Source of the DNA: Planctomycetota bacterium
Lineage (GTDB): Bacteria > Planctomycetota > Phycisphaerae > SM23-33
NCBI GenBank assembly: GCA_022705325.1
Contig: JAKJER010000011.1
Coordinates: forward strand, 62,001-126,000
Direction of reading: 5' to 3'
Length of the DNA: 64,000 nucleotides
Shown here: piece by piece, positions 9,482-17,445 of the stretch
Position numbering within the stretch: position 1 is the stretch's first letter
Layout of the letters: every line of letters begins with the position of its first letter
Notes under the pieces: generated by a model
Told to the model about the DNA's origin: nothing
The model's database searches: none
Seen by the model: only the letters and a program-made list of their open reading frames with translations
Translations under genes and position numbers: made by a program

Positions 9482-10510
9482 ATGCGACACGGGCAATCAC
9501 TTCGTGCAGCCGTTCTGGCCGCGCTGCTCCTGGCGGCGCCGGCGGGGGCCCTGCGGGCCGATGACCCGCTGTGGGTGAACTATGCCGGCGGCGAGGGGCC
9601 GGGCAAGGGCAAGCGCGTCGTGCTGGTCTCCGGCGACGAGGAGTACCGCAGCGAAGAGGCCTTGCCGCAGTTGGGCAAGATCCTTGCCCGCCATCACGGC
9701 TTCGACTGCACGGTGCTGTTCGCGATCGACCCGGCCACGGGGCAGATCGCGCCCAACGTGAACGACAACATTCCCGGGCTGGAGGCGCTGAAGCGTGCCG
9801 ACGTGATGGTCATCGCGACGCGCTGGCGGAACCTGGACGACGAGCAGATGAAGCACATAGCCGAGTACGTGGAGGCAGGCAAGCCGGTGGTGGGCCTGCG
9901 GACGGCGACGCACGCGTTTCGCATTCCCAAGTCTCGCGCATACGCGCGCTACAGTTCGGACGGCAAGGAGAAGGGCTGGGAGGGCGGTTTCGGGCGACTC
10001 GTCCTGGGCGAGACGTGGATCTCGCATCACGGGCGCCACGGCAAGGAGAGCACCCGCGGGGTGATCGCACCGGGCGCCCAGGGCAGTCCGCTCGTGCGCG
10101 GCTGCGACGACATCTGGGGTCCGACCGACGTGTACACCGTTCGCCTGCCGCTGAGCGGCGAGGCCAGCGCGCTGGTACTGGGGCAGGTGGTGGAAGGCAT
10201 GGAGCCGTCGGACAAGCCGCTGGCCGGCAAGAAGAACGATCCGATGATGCCCGTCGCCTGGACGCGCAGCTACCAGGTGCCCGGCGGCAAAGCGGGGCGG
10301 GCGTTCACGACCACGATGGGTTCGTCGACGGACCTGGCCAGCGAGGGCCTCCGGCGGCTGCTGGTCAACGCGTGCTACTGGGCGGCCGGCCTGGAAGACC
10401 GCATTCCCGAGCGGGCCCGGGCGGACCTGGTGGGCGAGTACCGCCCGCGGGCGTTCGGCTTCAACGGCTTCGAGAAGGGCCGCCGTCCCGCCGATACCGC
10501 GATGAAGTGA
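9482..10510 (+). CDS. Secreted ThuA-like (trehalose-utilisation type, glutamine-amidotransferase fold) protein
   Basis: This 342-residue protein has a cleavable signal peptide ending near ALRADDP. The body matches the ThuA-like fold common in planctomycetes: KRVVLVSGDEEYR near the start, then GLEALKRADVMVIATRWRNLDDEQ, and YVEAGKPVVGLRTATHAF. ThuA-like proteins share the class I glutamine amidotransferase fold, but most have no demonstrated reaction, and those of planctomycetes are usually secreted. The ATG at 9482 has AGGAGA 6 nt upstream. The open frame extends far upstream, but that part is a mirror of malQ on the other strand. The gene is divergent from malQ. Its substrate cannot be deduced. 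Confidence 0.85.
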   Translation: MRHGQSLRAAVLAALLLAAPAGALRADDPLWVNYAGGEGPGKGKRVVLVSGDEEYRSEEALPQLGKILARHHGFDCTVLFAIDPATGQIAPNVNDNIPGLEALKRADVMVIATRWRNLDDEQMKHIAEYVEAGKPVVGLRTATHAFRIPKSRAYARYSSDGKEKGWEGGFGRLVLGETWISHHGRHGKESTRGVIAPGAQGSPLVRGCDDIWGPTDVYTVRLPLSGEASALVLGQVVEGMEPSDKPLAGKKNDPMMPVAWTRSYQVPGGKAGRAFTTTMGSSTDLASEGLRRLLVNACYWAAGLEDRIPERARADLVGEYRPRAFGFNGFEKGRRPADTAMK

Positions 10511-10588
10511 CCGCGACGGCGCCGGATGTTCGCATTGGGTGTTGAGGGGGACTGATTTTCCTGCGATACCGCCGCCCCGCGGTGCGTA

Positions 10589-10594
10589 TATAAT
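10589..10594 (+). promoter_or_regulatory. Possible -10 box (TATAAT) for the parvulin gene
   Basis: A perfect TATAAT lies 57 bp before the parvulin start codon in a GC-rich surrounding. No convincing -35 hexamer is present at 16-18 bp spacing, so this rests on the -10 match only. Confidence 0.35.
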
Positions 10595-10650
10595 GGCTGG
10601 TTCGATTGTCAGGCGGCCGGGTGGCCGCCGAACTTTTTGAGGAGCATCGC

Positions 10651-11643
10651 ATGAGGTCTGCACTGACTGGAGTACTGGTGTTGGCGCTGGTTGCCTTGCC
10701 GCTGTGGGCGGCCGACCAGGTCGCCGACAAGCCCGCGGCGCCCGCGGGATCGTCCAAGCTTCCGCCGGGCCATCCGCCGACGGACGCGCCGCCGGCGATG
10801 GCGACGACGCTGCCGGCCAGCCCGGAGGTGATCGCCACGGTGGGCGAGACCAAGATCATGGGCAAGGAGGTCGATGAGATCCTCCGCCGCGACCTGTCGC
10901 GGATTCCCGCGGCGCGTCTGGAAGAGGCCCGCAAACTCGTGCTCAGCCGGCTGATCATGCGCGAGCTGGTCGGGGAGTATCTCAAGGCGCAGAAGATCGA
11001 GGTGACCGAGGCCGAGTTGAAGGAGGCCAACGACGCCATCAAGAAGGTGGCCGACGAGCACCAGATGACCGTCGAGCAACTCAAGAAGGCGCAGAACCTC
11101 ACCGACGCGATGATCGTCTCCCAGGTCAAGACGCAGAAGCTGCTCAAGGCCGAGACCGCCACGGAGAAGGCGGCCCAGTTCGTCAAGGCGCATCCGGCGT
11201 ACTTCAACGGCACGACGGTCAAGGCCAGCCACATCCTGGTGAAGGTGGACCCGGCCTCCTCAACGGTCGAGCAGAAAGAGGCGATAAAGAAGATCGAGCA
11301 GATCGCCTCCGACATCGAGGCCAAGAAGGTGACGTTCGAGGAAGCGGCCAAGCAGCACTCCGCGTGCCCGTCGTCCCAGCAGGGCGGCGACCTGGGCGAG
11401 TTCAGCTTCGCGAAGATGGTTCCGCCGTTCGCCATGGCGGCCTTCGACATGAAAGTGGACCAGGTCAGCGGCGTGGTGCGCACGCAATTCGGGCTGCACC
11501 TGATCAAGGTGACCGCACGCACCGAAGGCAAGGAGGCCGACCCGCAGGCCGAAGACATCGCGAAGAAAGCGATGATGTCGCTGGTGCTCAACAAGATCAT
11601 CGAGCAGAGTCTGACGACCGCGCCGGTCACCATCACGAAGTAG
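10651..11643 (+). CDS. Secreted parvulin-type peptidyl-prolyl isomerase (SurA/PrsA-like)
   Basis: This 330-residue exported folding factor starts with the signal sequence MRSALTGVLVLALVALPLWAA and a short Pro/Ala linker. A helical SurA-N-like region covers about residues 55-180. A parvulin domain follows at about 190-300, recognisable from KASHILVKV, the GGDLGEFSFAKMVPPFA block and FGLHLIKV. Such enzymes catalyse cis-trans isomerisation at prolines and chaperone envelope proteins. GAGGAG precedes the ATG at 10651 at ideal spacing. A TATAAT lies upstream and a perfect intrinsic terminator just downstream, so the gene looks like a single-gene transcription unit. Confidence 0.93.
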   Translation: MRSALTGVLVLALVALPLWAADQVADKPAAPAGSSKLPPGHPPTDAPPAMATTLPASPEVIATVGETKIMGKEVDEILRRDLSRIPAARLEEARKLVLSRLIMRELVGEYLKAQKIEVTEAELKEANDAIKKVADEHQMTVEQLKKAQNLTDAMIVSQVKTQKLLKAETATEKAAQFVKAHPAYFNGTTVKASHILVKVDPASSTVEQKEAIKKIEQIASDIEAKKVTFEEAAKQHSACPSSQQGGDLGEFSFAKMVPPFAMAAFDMKVDQVSGVVRTQFGLHLIKVTARTEGKEADPQAEDIAKKAMMSLVLNKIIEQSLTTAPVTITK

Positions 11644-11672
11644 ACGCGCCGGTCTCGTGCATGACATCGCGC

Positions 11673-11710
11673 GGACAGCGCCGCGGATTTCCGCGGCGCT
11701 GTCCGTTTTT
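11673..11710 (+). terminator. Strong intrinsic terminator after the parvulin gene
   Basis: A perfect 14-bp GC-rich stem (11673-11686 with 11691-11704) encloses a 4-nt loop and is followed by GTTTTT. It begins 29 bp after the stop codon. Confidence 0.93.
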
Positions 11711-12109
11711 ACGCGCGGAAAAATTTTCGCATTTTCAAATCTGATTTACGGATAGATGCTTGCCATCGTTCGCTTTTCACGATACATTCTTCTGTGCCAG
11801 GTCAGACAGGTTAGACGCTGCAAGCCGCCGTACACGAGCAGAAGGAACTCTCGGATGACGCGTGACGCAGGGATGGAAGCCCTCGCAGCGCTGGCCGGAA
11901 TCGCCTGGGCCAACGGGCCTGTGTGGTCTGCCCCCACTTCAAATCCTTGCGGCCAGACTCGTCTCTCCAAGCGTCTCCTCTGCGAAATAGGCAAGAGTCT
12001 AACGTATTGTTGTGCCGATCAAATCAAGGAACCACTTGCAAGAGAATAACGCTCGGCCGGGCGGTTGCCTCTGACAAGTGCCACCTTTGGGATGTAGAAG
12101 GAGAACGAT
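11711..12109 (+). other. 400-bp gap; possible structured RNA or leader, nothing recognised
   Basis: No convincing protein gene is present. The first 60 bp are AT-rich. Between about 11840 and 11960 the composition becomes GC-rich with several short self-complementary blocks, which could be a small RNA. I could not match it to SRP RNA, 6S RNA, RNase P RNA or tmRNA cores. The last 60 bp hold the left arm of an inverted repeat and the ribosome-binding site of the Lys-rich gene. Confidence 0.3.
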
Positions 12110-12258
12110 ATGGCAAAGACGGTGAAGAAAGCGGCAAAGAAGACAGCGAAGAAGAAAGCTGCCCCGAAAAAGAAAGCTGCTCCCAAGAAAACCGCCAAGA
12201 AGAAAGTCGCCAAGAAGAAGAAATAGACTTCGCACGACACTGACCGCCCGGCCGAGCG
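12050..12258. repeat. Perfect 16-bp inverted repeat flanking the Lys-rich gene
   Basis: CGCTCGGCCGGGCGGT at 12050-12065 is exactly complementary to ACCGCCCGGCCGAGCG at 12243-12258. The arms enclose the ribosome-binding site and the whole 38-codon gene, and the right arm is followed by ATTTTGT. No target-site duplication is evident. The arms could pair in the mRNA, act as terminator or protein-binding sites, or be the ends of a miniature element. Confidence 0.85.
12110..12226 (+). CDS. 38-residue Lys/Ala-rich histone H1-like protein
   Basis: A 39-codon frame starts at ATG 12110 with AAGGAGA at ideal distance and ends with TAG at 12226. Over half of its residues are Lys, with Ala, Pro and Thr making up almost all the rest, in repeated KKAAPKK and TAKKK units. 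This composition matches the disordered tails of bacterial histone H1-like or HU-extension proteins, which bind nucleic acid by charge. No folded domain is present. Codon use alternates AAG and AAA within an otherwise GC-rich genome. The gene sits between two perfect 16-bp inverted repeats and has no close neighbours. It is probably a nucleoid-associated or RNA-binding peptide, inferred from composition only. Confidence 0.8.
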   Translation: MAKTVKKAAKKTAKKKAAPKKKAAPKKTAKKKVAKKKK

Positions 12259-12415
12259 ATTTTGTCTGCGACCCTCTCTCACGTCACGCATCTTTCTCCG
12301 CGGTTCACGATATCAGCGATTTCGTTGCGTTCCCGTCCGTGCCTGCCAAGAGCGCAGAGATCGCCGCAACGTCGTGACCCCCCCCCGTGATCTGAAGCTC
12401 TCGTCGTGCTGACGT

Positions 12416-14260
12416 TCAGCGAGCGGGCATCCGGCGTCGGGCCCGCATCGCCGCCGCTGGCAGGGCCGTCAGCAGCAGCACCATCGACAGCGGCTCGGGA
12501 ACGTCGAAACCGCCCTGCACGGCATGCCACTGGATTTCATCGTGGCTGAGGATCCGGTCGTAGAGGATCACCTCGTCCAGCAGCATGTTCGCCGGTTCAA
12601 AGCTCCCGATCTGGTAGCGAGGCAGGGCGATGTATGCGGGGCTGGATGCCACCGGGACGCCGTCCATGAACAGCGTCAGGCCCGACGTGGGATCGCCGGT
12701 GATAGTGATGTACTCCCACTCGCCCAGTTCGGCGACGGCGGCCGGCGAGAAGAGATAGTCGCTCACGCCGAACGAGGTGAAGCCGATCCGCCCGGTGTTG
12801 TTCCACTGGTCGAGTTTGATGGCGCCGCGAGGGCTGGCGGACATGTTGCTTCCGATCAGGATTCCGGAGGGTTCCTGGGCGACGCGCTTCACGACGAACT
12901 CCGCGGTCCACGGTCCGCCCAGGTCAGTCAGGCCGATATTGACTTGGCCGCTGGCGCCGTTGAGGCCGGCGGCTCCGTCCATCAGCCCCTCCTCGCCAAG
13001 GCTGACCGGTCCGGCATAGGTGCCGTGCCAGGCGGCGCTGCCGCTGTCGGCGGCGATCAGGCTGCCCGCGTCGCTCAGACGATACCAGTGCAGCGGGGCG
13101 GACGCCTGCACGGCCGCCAGCCATCCGGCCGGGCCCTGTGCGGAGGTGAGTTGGGAGGCCTGGTAGTTGTCGAAGCGCCCTTCGTCGTCGCCGAGTCCGC
13201 TGCCGTAGCGGAAGCCGATCTTGTCGCTCAGCGGCGCGTATCCGGTGTTGGTGAAGCGGGCGACGTACACATTGCCGGGATTGGCCCCGTTCTGCAGCGC
13301 CACGGTGAACAGGCCGGTCGCGGCGTTGACGGCTACCTCCATGTGGTGCATCACCCCGCCGCCGGCGGGATCGAAGCCGACGTTCGTGTTGCCGAACCCG
13401 CCCGGGCCCTCCACTCGCAGGGCGCCCCCGCTGTAGCTGGGATGGAAGACGATGTTGTTGCCCCCGATCCGCAGGCCCACGTTGGTGTTGCCGCTTCCGG
13501 GCGTCGAACCGATGTCCGCCCCGATCAGCAGGTCGCCCGCCTGCCCGTCGAACAGGAAGTTGTTGCTTCCGGCGTATTTCAGGATCAACTGCCCACCCGC
13601 CGACTGCACCTGACCGTTCGCGGTGGTGGTGAAGTTCTGGTTGAAGCCCTGGACCGCCAGGCCCGGCGCGGCGAAGTCGTCAAACATCCCCGACAGCGCC
13701 GTGGGACCGCTGCGACGCAGGGCCAGGGTGGAGACCGTGTTGGATGGATTGGACCAGCTCGTGGTGTAGGCCGGCGCAACGCCCAGGCCGTCTTCCAACG
13801 TGACGGTGAAATTGCCCGCTCCGTCCCCGGTCACCGTCAGCGGGTGGAGCACGCCCATGGCCGGGACGAACCCCACGTCCTGGTTGCCAAACCCGCCCGT
13901 GCCCTCCACCCGCAAGGCGCCCGGAGTGGGCGTATAGCCGGGATGGAAGACCACGTTGTTGCTGCCCACGGTCAGTCCGACGTTGAACGAGCCGGGCGAC
14001 CCGACGGCTTCACTGACAGCCGCCGAGACGCTGAACGCCACGCCCGCTCCGGGACCGGGCACCTCGTACGTGCTGGTGACGCCGGCCGTGGGGCTTCCGA
14101 TGTAGAGCGTGCCGCTGTCGGCCCAGACGGTGTTTCCGTTGCCGACGATCTTGAACGGCTGGTCGAAGTTTTGACTGTCCAGCACCGCGCCGCCCGCGGC
14201 CGGTGCGGCGCAGAGCGCAACACAAAGCCCAAAGATACCAATCCGACTGGCGATCGACAT
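12416..14260 (-). CDS. Secreted PEP-CTERM protein with duplicated domain and LamG-like lectin domain
   Basis: This 614-residue protein has an N-terminal signal peptide (cleavage after APAAGG) and ends in a PEP-CTERM sorting signal: VPEPLSM, a hydrophobic stretch, then an Arg-rich tail. Two related domains of about 180 residues follow the signal. Each carries a block of the type NNxVFHPxY, GALRVEG and GGFGNxxVGF, so this is an internal duplication. Residues about 390-590 look like a concanavalin/LamG domain. PEP-CTERM proteins are sorted by an exosortase to the cell surface or matrix; no exosortase is in this window. The gene is divergent from purD. Function beyond surface binding is unknown. 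Confidence 0.88.
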   Translation of the reverse strand: MSIASRIGIFGLCVALCAAPAAGGAVLDSQNFDQPFKIVGNGNTVWADSGTLYIGSPTAGVTSTYEVPGPGAGVAFSVSAAVSEAVGSPGSFNVGLTVGSNNVVFHPGYTPTPGALRVEGTGGFGNQDVGFVPAMGVLHPLTVTGDGAGNFTVTLEDGLGVAPAYTTSWSNPSNTVSTLALRRSGPTALSGMFDDFAAPGLAVQGFNQNFTTTANGQVQSAGGQLILKYAGSNNFLFDGQAGDLLIGADIGSTPGSGNTNVGLRIGGNNIVFHPSYSGGALRVEGPGGFGNTNVGFDPAGGGVMHHMEVAVNAATGLFTVALQNGANPGNVYVARFTNTGYAPLSDKIGFRYGSGLGDDEGRFDNYQASQLTSAQGPAGWLAAVQASAPLHWYRLSDAGSLIAADSGSAAWHGTYAGPVSLGEEGLMDGAAGLNGASGQVNIGLTDLGGPWTAEFVVKRVAQEPSGILIGSNMSASPRGAIKLDQWNNTGRIGFTSFGVSDYLFSPAAVAELGEWEYITITGDPTSGLTLFMDGVPVASSPAYIALPRYQIGSFEPANMLLDEVILYDRILSHDEIQWHAVQGGFDVPEPLSMVLLLTALPAAAMRARRRMPAR

Positions 14261-14507
14261 GATTGCGTCTCCTTTGGCTGCAGACGTGAAGGAAGCAGCC
14301 CATCCTCGTCGCCGGGCTCGGGCAGACTCTGGCCGCAGCGACTACATCCATATTGTACACCGATCCGGGCCGTGCGCCCAGAGGGGTTTCCTGCTCTGCA
14401 GAGTGCCTGTCGGGCCGCGCGGGGCTTGGGGTGGACAATCGCGGGGCCCCGCTGTAGACTCACGCGCACACCCGTCCGGCTGGACGGGGCAGACGAAAGG
14501 AACCGCG

Positions 14508-15776
14508 ATGAAGATCCTGCTGGTCGGCAGCGGCGGGCGTGAGCACGCCCTGGCCTGGAAGATGTCCCAGTCGACGCTTTGCGACCACCTCTACGCCGCG
14601 CCGGGCAACCCGGGCGTCGCCCAGCACGCCGAGTGCGTCCAGATCGCGGCCGAGGACGTGGACGCGGTGGTCGCCTTCGCCAAGGACAACCAGGTGGACC
14701 TGGTGGTGATCGGGCCGGAAGACCCGCTGTCGATGGGGATGGCCGACGCCGTCCGCGAGGCGGGCATCCACTGTTTCGGGCCCAGCGCCGCCGGCGCCCG
14801 CATCGAGGGCGACAAGGCCTACGCCAAGAACCTCATGCGGGCGGCGGCCGTGCCGACGGCCGAGGCACGCATCTTCAACGACTTCCAGGCCGCCAAGGAC
14901 TACGTCCTCTCGCGCGAGCACGGCGTGGCGGTCAAGGCGGCCGGGCTGGCCAAGGGCAAGGGAGTCGTCGTCTGCCCCGAGCCCTACCAGGCCGTCCAGC
15001 CCCTGGAGAAGATGATGAACGAGAAGGTCTTCGGTGCGGCGGGCAACACCGTCGTCATCGAGGAAATCCTCACCGGACAGGAGGCGACGGTGCTGGCCTT
15101 CTGCGACGGCAAGAACATCTACACCATGGAGCCGATCCAGGACCACAAGCCCATCGGCGACGGCGACACCGGGCCCAACACCGGCGGGATGGGCGCGTAC
15201 AGCCCCGTGCCCATCGTCGACGCCAAGACCATGAGTTTCGTCGAGCGGGAAATCCTCGTGCCCATCGTCGACGCCATGCGCCGCGACTTCGGGCGCTACG
15301 AGGGCATCCTGTACGCCGGGCTGATGTTCACCTCCGCCGGACCCAAGGTCATCGAGTTCAACTGCCGGTTCGGCGACCCGGAATGCCAGCCGCTCATGAT
15401 GCGACTCAAGAGCGACCTGGTCGAGACGATGCTGGCGGTGGCCGAGCACCGCCTGGACACGGCGACGCTGGAGTGGGACCCGCGCCCCGCGGTGTGCGTG
15501 GTGATGTCCAGCGGCGGATACCCGGACAAGTACGTCAAGGGCCACGAGATCACGGGCATCGAGCAGGCCGACGCGCTGGCCGACGTGAAGGTGTTCCACG
15601 CGGGCACCGCCATGCAGGACGGCAAGCTGGTCAACACCGGCGGGCGGGTGCTGGGCGTGACGGCCCTGGGCGAGACGATCGCCGCCGCGCAGAAGCGGGC
15701 CTACGAGGCCGTCGAGAAGATACACTGGAAGGACTGCTATTTCCGCAAGGACATCGCCGGCAAGGCCATCCAATAA
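14508..15776 (+). CDS. purD: Phosphoribosylamine-glycine ligase
   Basis: This 422-residue protein has the expected length for GAR synthetase, the ATP-grasp enzyme of the second step of purine synthesis, joining glycine to phosphoribosylamine. The N-terminal MKILLVGSGGREHALAWK and the ATP-grasp blocks AVKAAGLAKGKGV, EEILTGQEATVLAF, GDTGPNTGGMGAY and IEFNCRFGDPE are all present. The ATG at 14508 has AAAGGA upstream. The gene stands alone; purN is 25 kb away, so purine genes are dispersed here. Confidence 0.98.
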   Translation: MKILLVGSGGREHALAWKMSQSTLCDHLYAAPGNPGVAQHAECVQIAAEDVDAVVAFAKDNQVDLVVIGPEDPLSMGMADAVREAGIHCFGPSAAGARIEGDKAYAKNLMRAAAVPTAEARIFNDFQAAKDYVLSREHGVAVKAAGLAKGKGVVVCPEPYQAVQPLEKMMNEKVFGAAGNTVVIEEILTGQEATVLAFCDGKNIYTMEPIQDHKPIGDGDTGPNTGGMGAYSPVPIVDAKTMSFVEREILVPIVDAMRRDFGRYEGILYAGLMFTSAGPKVIEFNCRFGDPECQPLMMRLKSDLVETMLAVAEHRLDTATLEWDPRPAVCVVMSSGGYPDKYVKGHEITGIEQADALADVKVFHAGTAMQDGKLVNTGGRVLGVTALGETIAAAQKRAYEAVEKIHWKDCYFRKDIAGKAIQ

Positions 15777-15896
15777 TCGTGGGCGCCTTGACTCGGGGAC
15801 TCCTTGGGCTGGGTTGCCCGGCCGGAGTTGGCGTGTCGGGGGCGGACTTCTCCAGACCGCTCCGGCCGATCTCGGGTGCGAAGGCCCGGACGCGCC

Positions 15897-16832
15897 TCAG
15901 GGCCGTGCGGGAGACCGGCCGGGCGCATCGCCCTGCCGCGGCCCGATGTAGCCGGTGGACAGCGCCATCTCGTCGAACAGGACCACGTTCTCCTGGGGAT
16001 TGTCGTGGATGTACACGCCCAGGTACACGCGCTTGATCTTGACGTCCGCGCTCTTTCGCCACTCGATGCCGGCGAAGTGGGCATAGAGCCGCCCGTCGAT
16101 CCAGGCCGCCTGCTCGCCGTTGGTTCGGCCGACGTCGTTGGCCTTGAGCATGACCTCGAAGCAGTGCCACTTTCCGCGGGTCGGGACCTGGGGTTTCTGC
16201 GGCATGAACTGGTTGCCCCAGTACTTCCCCTTCATGTGCCGGTCGCCCTTCATGCCGGGGAAGTAGGAATAGAAGTTCATGGCCCCGGGCGCCTGGGACT
16301 TGCCCCAGGCCCGCCACGGCTCGAAGCCCGTCGTGAATCGATCGTACCCCGTGGGGCGGATGCCCGCCTGGCCCATGCCCGCATAGCGGTTCGTGCCGGC
16401 CACGCCGGCCAGGCCGACGAAATGCATCAGGTTGCCCTGGTCGAAGTCCTCGCCGAACCTCGTGTACCACCGGAGGTGTACCTTCTCGTACCCGGCCGGG
16501 AACCACAGGCTGGCGCAGGCGACGGCCTCCTTGCCGCGCGGCAGCTTGCACTGGAGCGACTTCCTGCCCGCACAAACCCGCGCAGCCTCGCTGGTCAGGG
16601 TCAGCCTCTCGTCCTTCAAGCCGCGGTGGTCGAAGAAGCGCTTGTGCCAGTCATCCGACTCGAAGTCCTCGCGGAAGAACACCTGCCCGGTCTCCTGGAG
16701 GGTGCGGAGGGCGGCGGCGTTCTGGGCGGTCTTCTCGGTGAGGTCCTCGCCTTCCGGCGGGGCGGCGGAGCCGACTGCGGCGGCCAGGAGAGCGAGCCAG
16801 AACGCGCGGGCGACGGGTGGGGCGGTCATCAC
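15897..16832 (-). CDS. Secreted protein, probable polysaccharide-lyase-like jelly-roll fold
   Basis: This 311-residue protein has a signal peptide ending near GSAAPP. The rest is a probable concanavalin-like beta-sandwich: an early FREDFESDDW segment typical of these folds, then LHLRWYTRF-like strands, GKWHCFEVMLKAN, AWIDGRLYAHF, and a final VVLFDEMALSTGYIG strand. This pattern resembles the PL14/PL20-type polysaccharide lyase-like domains abundant in planctomycetes. Catalytic residues cannot be assigned by eye, so it may be a carbohydrate binder rather than a lyase. It is convergent with purD and 500 bp from the PilZ gene. Confidence 0.6.
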   Translation of the reverse strand: MMTAPPVARAFWLALLAAAVGSAAPPEGEDLTEKTAQNAAALRTLQETGQVFFREDFESDDWHKRFFDHRGLKDERLTLTSEAARVCAGRKSLQCKLPRGKEAVACASLWFPAGYEKVHLRWYTRFGEDFDQGNLMHFVGLAGVAGTNRYAGMGQAGIRPTGYDRFTTGFEPWRAWGKSQAPGAMNFYSYFPGMKGDRHMKGKYWGNQFMPQKPQVPTRGKWHCFEVMLKANDVGRTNGEQAAWIDGRLYAHFAGIEWRKSADVKIKRVYLGVYIHDNPQENVVLFDEMALSTGYIGPRQGDAPGRSPARP

Positions 16833-16991
16833 GGTCTCCCTGTCGAATTCGGCGGGTCGCTGCCGTCCGGCATTGTACGCCGCCGGGCGACCGGCAGGCA
16901 GGCAAACGCCCGCGGAAGGCCTCTCTTCCGGGGCCAGTCCGCGGGCGCGGAGGCGGCATCTCTGGATACGGGGAACGGCAATCGGCGATCC

Positions 16992-17330
16992 TCAGTCGGC
17001 CAGCCCGAGCGCGAGCGGCTGGTCGAACTGCAAGGCCACTCCGGCGTGGCGGTCGTCGAGCATGGGTTCGTGGCGGAGCACGTGGGCCTGGGCGCGGAAC
17101 TTCTCCAGCATGTAGGTGTTGGGGGTCGAGCGGGGGATGGAAAACTCCACGCGGGCGGTCTTTCCCAGCCGGCGCAGCGATTCGATGCTGACGACGAGAT
17201 AAGCCCCGCTGTCGGACAGGTTGAGCGTCTTGCCGAGGGCGACCAGTTCCTGGTCCGCATCCTCCAGCTTCATCGGGCACGACAGCGCCGCGCGCCGAAA
17301 CCTCCTGCGTTCCGGACGTCGTTCAGTCAT
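16992..17330 (-). CDS. PilZ-domain protein (probable c-di-GMP receptor)
   Basis: This 112-residue single-domain protein carries both PilZ signature elements: an Arg cluster ERRRFRR near the N-terminus and NLSDSGAYL further in. These bind cyclic di-GMP in characterised members. It probably acts as a cytoplasmic second-messenger receptor or adaptor. I chose ATG 17330, preceded by GGAG, over an upstream GTG at 17375. Its 3' end overlaps a degenerate heptamer string near 16977-17000. No diguanylate cyclase is nearby. Confidence 0.85.
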   Translation of the reverse strand: MTERRPERRRFRRAALSCPMKLEDADQELVALGKTLNLSDSGAYLVVSIESLRRLGKTARVEFSIPRSTPNTYMLEKFRAQAHVLRHEPMLDDRHAGVALQFDQPLALGLAD

Positions 17331-17445
17331 AGCCAACTCCGATACGAGCGGTTCAACCTTTTCAGACCTGTGCACATCGGACTGCGGACATGACGCGTAT
17401 CTTCTCCGATTGTAATGACTCCCGGTGGTTTGAAAAGGGGAAAAA

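Noticed and set aside
11850..11880. Short resemblance of GATGACGCGTG followed by GGGATG to E. coli 4.5S RNA
   Set aside because: The conserved SRP RNA tetraloop domain and the flanking helix are absent, so the match is probably chance.
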